From assembly GCA_013696915.1 (NCBI GenBank), contig JACCXR010000009.1, positions 1 through 13,345 of the forward strand: a stretch of DNA of 13,345 nucleotides, read 5' to 3'. Positions 7,119-13,345 of this stretch are shown here, one piece after another (position 1 is the stretch's first letter; the number at the start of each line of letters is the position of its first letter). This stretch comes from Euzebyaceae bacterium (GTDB lineage: Bacteria > Actinomycetota > Nitriliruptoria > Euzebyales > Egibacteraceae). The position numbers were made by a program, and so were the translations under genes. The notes below the pieces were generated by a model. That model saw only the letters and a program-made list of their open reading frames with translations. It had not been told where the DNA came from and ran no database searches.

Positions 7119-8564
7119 TCACTGGGGCAGGTTGTCGTGGCGGTAGGTGGGCTCGACGCCGTCGGCGAGAGACCGCAGGGTCGCAGCGACCACGTCGCGC
7201 GTCTGGCCTGGCGCGATGACCTCGTCGATCGACATGCGCTCGGCGGGGATATGGGGGGCCATCGCCTCCGCGCGGTACCTGGCGACCAGCTCGTCGCGGC
7301 GGGAAGGATCCGCTTCGAGGTCACGACGGTAGATGACGTCGACCGCGCCCTCGGCGCCCATGACCGCCAGCTCGGCACCTGGCCAGCTGAAGGCGGCGTC
7401 GGCGCCGAGGGACTTGGAGTTCATCACGATGTAGGCGCCGCCGAACGCTTTGCGCAGCACCACGGTGACCCGCGGAACCGTCGCCTCGGCATACGCGTAC
7501 AGCAGCTTCGCGCCCTTGCGGATGATGCCGCTGGCCTCCTGGCCGGTGCCGGGCAGGAAGCCGGGTACGTCGACCAGGGTCACCAGCGGCAGGCCGAACG
7601 CGTCGCACATCCGCACGAACCGGGCGGCCTTCTCCGAGGCGTCGATGTCCAGGCAGCCGGCCAGCACCAGCGGCTGGTTGGCGACCACGCCGACCGCCTG
7701 GCCGTCGATCCGGGCGAAGCCGACCACGATGTTGGGCGCGAAGCGCTCGTGCAGCTCCAGGAAGCTGCCGGCGTCGACGACGCCACCGATGACCAGGCGC
7801 ACGTCATAGGGCATCCGGTGGTCGTCGGGGATCCCCCCACCCTCCGGCATCGGCAGCGGGTCGCCTGGCGCGTAGGTGGGCGGGCGCTCCCAGCAGGATC
7901 CGGGGAGGAAGCCGAGCACGCGGCGGGCCAGGTCCAGGGACTCCTCGGCGGTGTCCGCGACCAGGTGCGCGACGCCAGACGCCTGGGCGTGCACGTCGGC
8001 TCCGCCGAGGTCCGCGAGGCTCACGTCCTCGAAGGTCACGGCCTTCACGACGCGCGGACCGGTGACGAACATGTGCGCCTTGCCGCGCTGCATGATCACC
8101 ACGTCGGTGAGGGCGGGCGAGTAGACGGCGCCCCCCGCGCAGGGGCCGAGCACGACGCTGACCTGCGGGATCCTCCCGCTGCACTGGACGTTGCGGCGGA
8201 AGATCTCACCGTACCCGTCGAGGGCGGCCACGCCCTCCTGGATGCGGGCGCCCCCGGAGTCCAGCAGGCCGACGATCGGGCACCTGGCCCTGGCCGCGTG
8301 GTCGAGCATGCGCGCGATCTTGCTGGCATGCGTCTCCCCGAGCGATCCGCCGAGCGCCGTGGGGTCCTGCGAGAACAGCGCGACCGGCCGACCGTGCACG
8401 CGGCCGACCCCGGTGACCACGCCGTCCCCCGCGGGCCGCTTGCGCTGCATGTCGAAGGCGTGCACATGATGTCGCGCCTGCGAGCCGAACTCGGTGAAGG
8501 TGCCGTCGTCGGTGAGCGCCTTCACCCGCGCCAGACGGTCGGCGCGGACATCGATGTCGGACAT
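7119..8564 (-). CDS. accD: Acyl-CoA carboxylase beta subunit (carboxyltransferase), AccD6-like
   Basis: A 481-residue biotin-dependent carboxyltransferase that makes malonyl-CoA (or a homologue) from carboxybiotin and an acyl-CoA. The N-terminal half has LDSGGARIQEG (101-111) and the oxyanion loop GPCAGGAVYSP (140-150). The C-terminal half has LVDVPGFLPGTGQE (330-343), KGAKLLYAYAEATVP and FGGAYIVMNSKSLGAD (374-389). It is shorter than most AccD/PccB chains (about 520-540 aa) and near AccD6 of Mycobacterium (473 aa), which is also encoded with FAS-II genes. Ile379 in GGAYIVM matches the position described as Ile in acetyl-CoA-accepting and Asp in propionyl-specific chains, so acetyl-CoA is the likely substrate (inference). 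The ATG at 8564 has GGAGG 5 bases upstream and lies 28 bases after fabF. No biotin carboxylase chain is present here. Confidence 0.93.
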   Translation of the reverse strand: MSDIDVRADRLARVKALTDDGTFTEFGSQARHHVHAFDMQRKRPAGDGVVTGVGRVHGRPVALFSQDPTALGGSLGETHASKIARMLDHAARARCPIVGLLDSGGARIQEGVAALDGYGEIFRRNVQCSGRIPQVSVVLGPCAGGAVYSPALTDVVIMQRGKAHMFVTGPRVVKAVTFEDVSLADLGGADVHAQASGVAHLVADTAEESLDLARRVLGFLPGSCWERPPTYAPGDPLPMPEGGGIPDDHRMPYDVRLVIGGVVDAGSFLELHERFAPNIVVGFARIDGQAVGVVANQPLVLAGCLDIDASEKAARFVRMCDAFGLPLVTLVDVPGFLPGTGQEASGIIRKGAKLLYAYAEATVPRVTVVLRKAFGGAYIVMNSKSLGADAAFSWPGAELAVMGAEGAVDVIYRRDLEADPSRRDELVARYRAEAMAPHIPAERMSIDEVIAPGQTRDVVAATLRSLADGVEPTYRHDNLPQ

Positions 8565-8592
8565 GCGCCCTCCGGGTGGGCCGTGGCCGGTG

Positions 8593-9816
8593 TCAGGCCT
8601 TAGTGAGTACGAGGACGGCGTTCTGGCCGCCGAACCCGAACGAGTTGCTCATGACGACGTCCACGGCCTGCTCACGCGGCGCCTTGGCGACGATGTCGAC
8701 CTCGATCTCGGGATCCTGGCTCTCCAGGTTCGCCGTGGGCGGCACGACCCCATGCTCGAGGGTCAGGGCGGAGAAGGCCGCCTCGATGGCTCCCGCCGCA
8801 CCCAGCGAGTGCCCGGTGACACCCTTGGTCGAGGTCACGCTCACGTCTGCTCCGAGGACGCGGCGGATCGTCTGCGCCTCCGACCGGTCGTTCAGCGGCG
8901 TCGACGTGCCGTGGGCGTTCACGTGGCCCACCTCGCCCGCCGACAGGTCACCGTCGGCCAGCGCAGCGCGCATGGCTCGCTCCGCGCCGCCGCCGTCGGG
9001 GTCCGGCGCGGTGATGTGGTACCCGTCGGCGCTGGCTCCGTAGCCGGCCAGGTTCGCGCGCACTCTTGCGCCGCGCGCGGCCGCGTCGGCTCCTCGCTCC
9101 AGCACCAGGATCCCGGCCGCCTCCGCGGCCACGAACCCGTCGCGGGCGACATCGAACGGCCGTGAGGCGCCCGTGGGGTCGTCGACCCGAACGGACAGCG
9201 CCCCCATCTGCGCGAAGCCGGCGATCGACAGCGGGGTCAGGCCCGCTTCCGTGCCGCCGGCCACCACGACGTCGCAGGCTCCGGAGCGCAGCAGGTCGCG
9301 CGCGACCCCGATCGCGGTCGCCCCCGAGGCGCACGCGGTCGCCGTCACCAGGTTGGGCCCGGTCGCGTGGAACTCCATGGCCAGCTGACCGGCCACCATG
9401 TTGGGGACGAGCATCGGGATCAGCATCGCGCTGACACGCTCCGGCCCGTGCTCGAGCATGCGGCGGTGCTGCTCCTCCCAGGTGGCCGCGCCGCCCATGC
9501 CACAGCCGATGACGACCCCCACGCGGGGACCGTCCCAGCCATCGGGGTCGAGCCCGGCGTCGGCGATGGCCTCACGCGCGGCGACGACGGCCAGCTGCAC
9601 GAACCGGTCCAGCCGGCGCGCGGCCTTGCGGCCCAGCTGCTCGGTCGCGTCGAACTCGGGGACTTTGCAGGAGATGTCGACCGCGACGCCGGCGAGGTTG
9701 GGGTCCTTCGCCGCGGGTGAACGCCCGGACAGCACCCCTCGCCAGCTGGCCTCGACTCCGAGGCCCGCGGGGGTGACGAGCCCGAGTCCCGTTACGGCGA
9801 CGGGCTCGCGGCTCAC
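8593..9816 (-). CDS. fabF: 3-oxoacyl-ACP synthase II (KAS II)
   Basis: A 407-residue condensing enzyme that elongates acyl-ACP with malonyl-ACP. The thiolase-fold active site is complete: Cys162 in TATACASGATA, His302 in NAHGTSTPLND, Lys331 in STKGVTGHSLGA and His336 in the same segment. The C-terminal NSFGFGGQNA is typical of FabF/KasA. Its length is normal (about 410 aa). It starts with GTG (9816-9814) overlapping the acpP stop in the 4-base GTGA, so translation is coupled to the carrier protein. There is a single KAS gene here, where mycobacteria carry kasA and kasB side by side. Confidence 0.95.
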   Translation of the reverse strand: MSREPVAVTGLGLVTPAGLGVEASWRGVLSGRSPAAKDPNLAGVAVDISCKVPEFDATEQLGRKAARRLDRFVQLAVVAAREAIADAGLDPDGWDGPRVGVVIGCGMGGAATWEEQHRRMLEHGPERVSAMLIPMLVPNMVAGQLAMEFHATGPNLVTATACASGATAIGVARDLLRSGACDVVVAGGTEAGLTPLSIAGFAQMGALSVRVDDPTGASRPFDVARDGFVAAEAAGILVLERGADAAARGARVRANLAGYGASADGYHITAPDPDGGGAERAMRAALADGDLSAGEVGHVNAHGTSTPLNDRSEAQTIRRVLGADVSVTSTKGVTGHSLGAAGAIEAAFSALTLEHGVVPPTANLESQDPEIEVDIVAKAPREQAVDVVMSNSFGFGGQNAVLVLTKA

Positions 9817-10052
9817 GCCTTCGCGCCCTTGGACTCGAGCAGCGAGACCGTGTCGTTGAGGGTCTTCAGATCCTCGGCCTCCTCGTCGCTGATCCGCACG
9901 CCGAGCTCCTCCTCGGCCGCGAGGGCGAACTCCACCAGGTCCAGCGAGTCGAGGTCCATGTCCTCGAACGTGGCCTCGGGGCTGATGTCGTCGGTCGGGA
10001 CGCCGAACTTCTCGGCGAGGATGTCGGCGACCTTGTCGTACACGGCACTCAT
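9813..10052 (-). CDS. acpP: Acyl carrier protein
   Basis: A 79-residue acidic acyl carrier protein. The phosphopantetheine attachment site is Ser36 in MDLDSLDLVEF, followed by the usual acidic helix II (ALAAEEELGVRISDEEAEDL). It carries growing acyl chains between the FAS-II enzymes once activated by a holo-ACP synthase, which is not in this window. The size matches standard bacterial ACP rather than the longer mycobacterial AcpM. The ATG at 10052 has a clear AGGAG 6 bases upstream. It is preceded by a 70-base spacer after fabH, the longest inside the array, which could hold an extra promoter, and its stop overlaps the fabF GTG. Confidence 0.97.
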   Translation of the reverse strand: MSAVYDKVADILAEKFGVPTDDISPEATFEDMDLDSLDLVEFALAAEEELGVRISDEEAEDLKTLNDTVSLLESKGAKA

Positions 10053-10122
10053 GATGGCTCCTGTGAAGTCGGCAACGGTGAATGAAACCTACGCGGCGGC
10101 GGCGGACGGCGCGTGCCCTGTT

Positions 10123-11115
10123 CTAGCCGACGGTGATGTCGGGCCATGTCAGCACGGTGGAACCCCAGGTGAGGCCGCCGCCGAACGCGGACAGCAGCAC
10201 TCGGTCACCCGGGGACAGGCCGGCGTCGGCCAGGGCCAGCGGGATCGACGCCGCCGATGTGTTGCCGTACCGGTCCACGTTCAGGAAGCGCTTGGCCGCC
10301 GGCAGGCCAAGGCGGTCCCCGACGGCGTCGATGATGCGCGAGTTCGCCTGGTGGGCGACCAGCCGGTCGACGTCGTCGACGGTCCACCCGACGCGCTCGA
10401 GCACCGTCCTCGACGACGCGACCATGCGGGCGACGGCATGGCGGTACACCTCGCGCCCGTCCATGTGCAGGAAGTGGGCGTCGGCGGGGATGCCGTCACG
10501 GCTGGCGGGCAGGCGGGACCCGCCGGCGTCGACGCGGATCAGGTCCGAGCCGCCGCCGTCGGCGCCCAGGTCGAACGGTCCGAACGCGCCGAGCTCGTCG
10601 GACCGACCGGCGCGCAGGACGACGGCGCCGGCGCCGTCGCCGAAGATCACGGCGGTGGATCGGTCCGCGGGCGCCATGAACCGGAACATGACCTCCGCCC
10701 CGATCACCAGCACGCGGTCGACGGTGCCCGCGGCGATGAGTCCCGCGCCGGCGGCGAGGCCGTACACGAACCCGGAGCAGACCGCGCCGATGTCGAACGC
10801 CATGACCCCGGTCTGATCGAGTCGGGACGCGACCTCGGGAGCGGTCGACGGGCAGATGCGGTCGGGCGTGGTCGTGGCCACGATCACCGCGTCGACGCCC
10901 GTCCCGCCCGCGGACTTGAGCGCGCGCAGACCCGCCTCGACGGCGAGATCGGCTGTGGCGGTGTCATCGTCGGCGACGCGCCGCTCACGGATGCCGGTGC
11001 GCGCGCGGATCCACTCGTCGGAGGTGTCCATGCGCTCCGCGAGGTCATCGTTGGTGAGCACGTGCGGGGGGACGTTCACCCCGAGCCCGGTGAGCACGGC
11101 TGCCCGGTCGGTCAT
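10123..11115 (-). CDS. fabH: 3-oxoacyl-ACP synthase III (KAS III)
   Basis: A 330-residue initiation condensing enzyme that joins an acyl-CoA starter to malonyl-ACP. The Cys-His-Asn triad is visible: Cys113 in GAVCSGFVYG, His255 in LVAHQANSRI and Asn285 in RYGNTSAASIP. The opening MTDRAAVLTGLGVNVPPHVLT and the segment TSDEWIRARTGIRERR are typical of FabH. Whether it takes acetyl-CoA, branched or long acyl-CoA starters cannot be told from the sequence. The start ATG (11115) has AGGAG 7 bases upstream; an open extension to 11409 is shadow of the preceding gene. It lies 29 bases after the biotinyl-like gene and 70 bases before acpP. Confidence 0.96.
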   Translation of the reverse strand: MTDRAAVLTGLGVNVPPHVLTNDDLAERMDTSDEWIRARTGIRERRVADDDTATADLAVEAGLRALKSAGGTGVDAVIVATTTPDRICPSTAPEVASRLDQTGVMAFDIGAVCSGFVYGLAAGAGLIAAGTVDRVLVIGAEVMFRFMAPADRSTAVIFGDGAGAVVLRAGRSDELGAFGPFDLGADGGGSDLIRVDAGGSRLPASRDGIPADAHFLHMDGREVYRHAVARMVASSRTVLERVGWTVDDVDRLVAHQANSRIIDAVGDRLGLPAAKRFLNVDRYGNTSAASIPLALADAGLSPGDRVLLSAFGGGLTWGSTVLTWPDITVG

Positions 11116-11144
11116 GGGCGCGCTCCTGTCGTCTCCGCGGTTGT

Positions 11145-11492
11145 TCAAGCGGACGCGAGAGCCGCGCTGCGCTGCAGCCACACCAGGCCGCGTCCCTTGT
11201 TGACGAGCTGGCCGGGCCGCACCAGCAGGGCGGCGACCACGCCTGCGACCGGAGCGTACACCGCGTCGGCGCGGCCGGCGCCGCCGGTCACGTGACCGAC
11301 GAGGAGACCCTCGGACACCGCGCTGCCGGGGTCGACGGCCGGCCGGAAGCGGCCGGTGCTGGGTGCCACCGTCATGGCCAGCTCGGCGGCGACCGTGCTG
11401 TCCAGGCAACCGGCGTGAGCGTCCGCGTCGAGCGGGCCCTCGACGGGCGCTACCGGAAGCCGTACGGTCGTGCGGATCAGCAGATCGGTCAT
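11145..11492 (-). CDS. Biotinyl/lipoyl-like domain protein lacking the acceptor lysine
   Basis: A 115-residue protein, first gene of the fatty-acid array. Residues about 41-107 look like a biotinyl/lipoyl hammerhead: TVAPSTGRFRPAVDPGSAVSEGLLVGHV, then a hairpin, then VYAPVAGVVAALLVRPGQLVNKGRGLVWLQ, with the glycine and proline spacing of BCCP. Where BCCP has the E-A-M-K-M hairpin, this protein has GHVTGGAGRADAV, without lysine. Its only lysine is Lys99 (VNKGRG), in the wrong place. It therefore probably cannot carry biotin or lipoate and may be a structural or regulatory subunit, or a decayed carrier. The N-terminal 40 residues match nothing I recognise. The ATG at 11492 has GAGGA about 6 bases upstream. 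The frame remains open to 13103 on this strand, but that extension is antisense to the peptidase. Function is unknown; the fold call is moderately sure. Confidence 0.75.
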   Translation of the reverse strand: MTDLLIRTTVRLPVAPVEGPLDADAHAGCLDSTVAAELAMTVAPSTGRFRPAVDPGSAVSEGLLVGHVTGGAGRADAVYAPVAGVVAALLVRPGQLVNKGRGLVWLQRSAALASA

Positions 11493-11547
11493 GGCGGTCC
11501 TCGTGCTGGTGTCGTCCGGGCGGCGACCGGCGTGGGTGTCGTGCCCC

Positions 11548-11575
11548 AGAGTATTGACACTGACGTCAATGTCAA
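11548..11575 (-). promoter_or_regulatory. Candidate promoter for the fatty-acid synthase array
   Basis: On the minus strand the other palindrome arm gives a consensus -35 TTGACA (11575-11570), then 16 bases, then TACTCT (11553-11548), matching three of six -10 positions. It points toward the biotinyl-like gene and fabH. Because both -35 boxes are arms of one palindrome, the two directions are probably co-regulated. Confidence 0.4.
11554..11575. promoter_or_regulatory. 22-bp near-perfect palindrome, probable operator
   Basis: The half-sites are TTGACACTGAC (11554-11564) and GTCAATGTCAA (11565-11575). Ten of the eleven symmetric base pairs match; the only exception is C11560/A11569. The centre is TGACGTCA. 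Size and symmetry fit a TetR-like dimer operator. It sits between the divergent starts of the biotinyl-like gene (62 bases away) and the peptidase (71 bases away), in the only clearly AT-richer patch of the region. Confidence 0.65.
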
Positions 11576-11582
11576 CTATCCC
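11554..11582 (+). promoter_or_regulatory. Candidate promoter for the M20 peptidase gene
   Basis: A consensus -35 TTGACA (11554-11559) is followed after 17 bases by TATCCC (11577-11582), which keeps only the first three bases of a -10 box. The perfect -35 and spacing support a sigma-70-type promoter, while the poor -10 leaves doubt. The element overlaps the palindrome, so a bound repressor would block it. Confidence 0.4.
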
Positions 11583-11645
11583 GAGCGGCCAGGTGTTCCC
11601 GCTACCATCGAGTCTCGCCCTCCACCCCTGCGCCGGAGCCAGACC

Positions 11646-13097
11646 ATGACCCCGACCGACACCGCCGCGATCACCGCGCGAGAGCGTCTCCGCGACGTGC
11701 TCGACGACCGGATGGCGGTCCACCGCGCGGCCCTGGAGACGCTCGTGCGGATCCCCAGCGTCAGCGCGGCGGGTTTCGACCCCGTCGAGGTGCGCCGCAG
11801 CGCCGAGGCCGTGCGCGACCTGCTGGAGTCGCGTGGTCTGCGCAACGCCCGTGTCCTGGAGGTCGCGGCGGACGGGCCGGGCGACGTCGCCCACCCCGCC
11901 GTGTACGCCGACTGGCTCGACGCGGGTCCCGACGCCCCGACCGTGCTGCTGTACGCCCACCACGACGTGCAGCCGCCCGGCGCCGACGAGGGCTGGTCCT
12001 CCCCGCCGTTCACGCCGACCGAGCGCGACGGTCGCCTGTACGGCCGCGGCGCCGCGGACGACAAGGCCGGTGTCATCGTCCATGTCGCCGCCGTCGACGC
12101 CTGGCTGGAGGCCCAAGGCCGGCTGCCCGTGAACGTCAAGGTGATCATCGAGGGCGAGGAGGAGATTGGCAGCGCCCACCTCGGCGCGCTGCTCGATGGC
12201 TACGCTGACCTGCTGCGCGCCGACGTCATCGTGATCACCGACTCGGCCAACTGGAAGATCGGGACGCCGAGCCTCACCTACCTGCTGCGCGGGTTGGCCG
12301 ACTGCGACGTCGAGGTCCGCGGCCTGGACCACAGCCTGCACTCCGGGATGTACGGCGGCCCCGTCCCTGACCCGCTCACCGGCATGGTCAAGCTCCTGGC
12401 CGGGCTCACCGACGACACCGGCGCGGTCGCCGTCCCCGGCCTCGCCGACGACGTGCGGTCGGTGACCGAGGCCGAGCGCGCCCGCCTGGATGCGCTCGGC
12501 TTCGACGAGGCCGCGTTCCGCGCCGAGGCGGGCCTGCTGGACGGGGTGGTCCTCGGCGGGGACCAGGAAGTCCACCCGCTGGAGAGGCTGTGGATGCGGC
12601 CCAACCTGACGATCATCGGGCTCGACGCGCCGGCGGTGGCGACGTCCTCGAACACCCTCGTGGCGTCGGCGCGGGCGCGAGTGAGCCTGCGCCTTGCGCC
12701 CGGCCAGGACCCGGTGCGCGCCCGTGATCTGCTGTGCGGGCACCTGGAGTCCGCGGCGCCATGGGGTCTGCACGTGCAGGTCACTCCAGGCGCGGCCGTC
12801 GGCGCGTTCGTCGCCGACCCGCGGGGTCCCGCGTTCGAAGCCGCGCTGCGCGCGCTGGGCGACGCCTACGGACAGCCTGCCGTGCTCATGGGTGTCGGCG
12901 GCAGCATCCCGTTCATCGAGCCGTTCGCGCAGGCGTTCGCCGGCCCCGACGGGAGCCCGGCCCCCGCGCTGCTGACCGGCGTGGAGGACCCGGACACGCG
13001 GGCGCACGGCACCGACGAGTCGCTCCACCTGGGTGATTGGCGCAACGCCTGCCTGGCCGAGGCGTACCTGCTCGCCGAGCTGGCTGACAGCCTGTGA
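11646..13097 (+). CDS. M20-family zinc dipeptidase
   Basis: A 483-residue M20 (carnosinase/dipeptidase-type) metallopeptidase. Di-zinc residues by family pattern are His105 in YAHHDVQP (with catalytic Asp107), the bridging Asp138 in GRGAADDKAG, the base Glu172 and ligand Glu173 in EGEEEIGS, Asp199 in VITDSANW, and His454 in RAHGTDESL. The lid/dimerisation domain (about 205-385) contains DHSLHSGMYGG, typical of dipeptidases of this group. No signal peptide is seen, so it should hydrolyse short peptides in the cytosol. The ATG at 11646 has GGAG about 9 bases upstream; an in-frame extension to 11292 would overlap the opposite gene and is rejected. It is divergent from the fatty-acid array and followed after 7 bases by the next gene. 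Confidence 0.92.
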   Translation: MTPTDTAAITARERLRDVLDDRMAVHRAALETLVRIPSVSAAGFDPVEVRRSAEAVRDLLESRGLRNARVLEVAADGPGDVAHPAVYADWLDAGPDAPTVLLYAHHDVQPPGADEGWSSPPFTPTERDGRLYGRGAADDKAGVIVHVAAVDAWLEAQGRLPVNVKVIIEGEEEIGSAHLGALLDGYADLLRADVIVITDSANWKIGTPSLTYLLRGLADCDVEVRGLDHSLHSGMYGGPVPDPLTGMVKLLAGLTDDTGAVAVPGLADDVRSVTEAERARLDALGFDEAAFRAEAGLLDGVVLGGDQEVHPLERLWMRPNLTIIGLDAPAVATSSNTLVASARARVSLRLAPGQDPVRARDLLCGHLESAAPWGLHVQVTPGAAVGAFVADPRGPAFEAALRALGDAYGQPAVLMGVGGSIPFIEPFAQAFAGPDGSPAPALLTGVEDPDTRAHGTDESLHLGDWRNACLAEAYLLAELADSL

Positions 13098-13104
13098 GCC
13101 CATC

Positions 13105-13345
13105 GTGAGCCTGAAGTCGGAGTACGACGCGGCCTACTTCACGCTGCTGCGGGCGCATGAGGAGCGGGATGATCTCCTGCGCTACCGCGAGTTCCTCGAC
13201 GCCGAACGTGACCGCCTCGACGCGTTCAGCGACGCGACCCGTGAGGAGGAGGACACGCTGCCCCGCCGGATCCGCCGCGCTGTGGGACTGACGAGCAAGC
13301 AGCTGCTGGAGGCGGTCGGGCGCCGTCGCACCGTCGTGCTGGACG
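13105..13345 (+). CDS. Hypothetical protein, probable coiled coil (cut by right edge)
   Basis: An open frame starts at GTG 13105, 7 bases after the peptidase stop, and runs 80 codons to the window edge without a stop. The product begins MSLKSEYDAAYFTLLRAHEE and is very rich in Arg, Glu, Asp and Leu, with RDDLLRYREFLDAERDRLDAF in a heptad-like pattern, so a helical coiled coil is likely. I recognise no domain. No strong Shine-Dalgarno sequence is seen, and tight spacing suggests translation by re-initiation after the peptidase. The high charge and strand continuity support a real gene, but function is unknown. Confidence 0.7.
   Translation, partial: MSLKSEYDAAYFTLLRAHEERDDLLRYREFLDAERDRLDAFSDATREEEDTLPRRIRRAVGLTSKQLLEAVGRRRTVVLD

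Noticed and set aside
6789..8603. 604-codon plus-strand open frame opposite fabI and accD.
   Set aside because: It is the antisense shadow of two well-identified genes; composition is typical of GC-rich complementary frames and no domain is seen.
11292..11645. Upstream in-frame extension of the M20 peptidase.
   Set aside because: It would cross the palindrome, candidate promoters and the opposite-strand biotinyl-like gene; the ATG at 11646 fits the family length.
11493..13103. Open frame of over 500 codons antisense to the M20 peptidase, continuous with the biotinyl-like gene.
   Set aside because: It lies opposite a clear metallopeptidase with all its metal ligands, has low-complexity composition and no domain, and is explained by GC-rich codon bias.

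Overview
The window is very GC-rich chromosomal DNA with dense, bacterial-style genes, frequent GTG starts and long spurious antisense frames. The protein families point to an actinobacterium: an InhA-type enoyl reductase, an AccD6-like acyl-CoA carboxylase beta chain inside a type II fatty acid synthase (FAS-II) cluster, a PASTA-less transmembrane Ser/Thr kinase with a PsbP-like outer domain, and an AraC/VOC/UvrA-like cassette. A deep-branching lineage such as Nitriliruptoria is possible, but I cannot prove it from sequence alone. No RNA genes, insertion sequences, CRISPR arrays or origins are visible.

Region 1 (1-1368, minus strand) is a three-gene cassette. An AraC-type regulator is followed by a small glyoxalase/VOC-fold protein and by the N-terminal third of a UvrA-like ABC ATPase that runs off the left edge. 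It looks like a self-contained drug-resistance or detoxification unit and is a candidate for horizontal transfer.

Region 2 (1540-4018, plus strand) holds a HAD-family phosphatase and a membrane-anchored eukaryotic-type Ser/Thr protein kinase. Behind the kinase, a convergent intergenic region (4019-4204) carries two matching CGACA-N3-TGTCG palindromes and a larger bulged hairpin.

Region 3 (4205-11492, minus strand) is one long co-oriented array of nine genes, in transcription order: biotinyl/lipoyl-like protein, fabH, acpP, fabF, accD (AccD6-like), fabI (InhA-like), a GNAT acetyltransferase, a patatin-like lipase and aat (Leu/Phe-tRNA-protein transferase). The first six form most of a FAS-II elongation module: malonyl-CoA supply, initiation, carrier, condensation and last reduction. 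FabD, FabG and FabZ/HadABC functions must be encoded elsewhere. Three junctions overlap (acpP/fabF, GNAT/patatin, patatin/aat), implying translational coupling. The first gene has the shape of a biotin carrier but lacks the biotinylated lysine, which is the oddest protein in the window.

Region 4 (11493-13345) begins with a divergent promoter region containing a near-perfect 22-bp palindrome (11554-11575). Its outer half-sites both read TTGACA outward, so it could be an operator covering -35 elements in both directions. On the plus strand it precedes an M20 zinc dipeptidase and then the start of a charged, probably coiled-coil protein of unknown function that is cut by the right edge.
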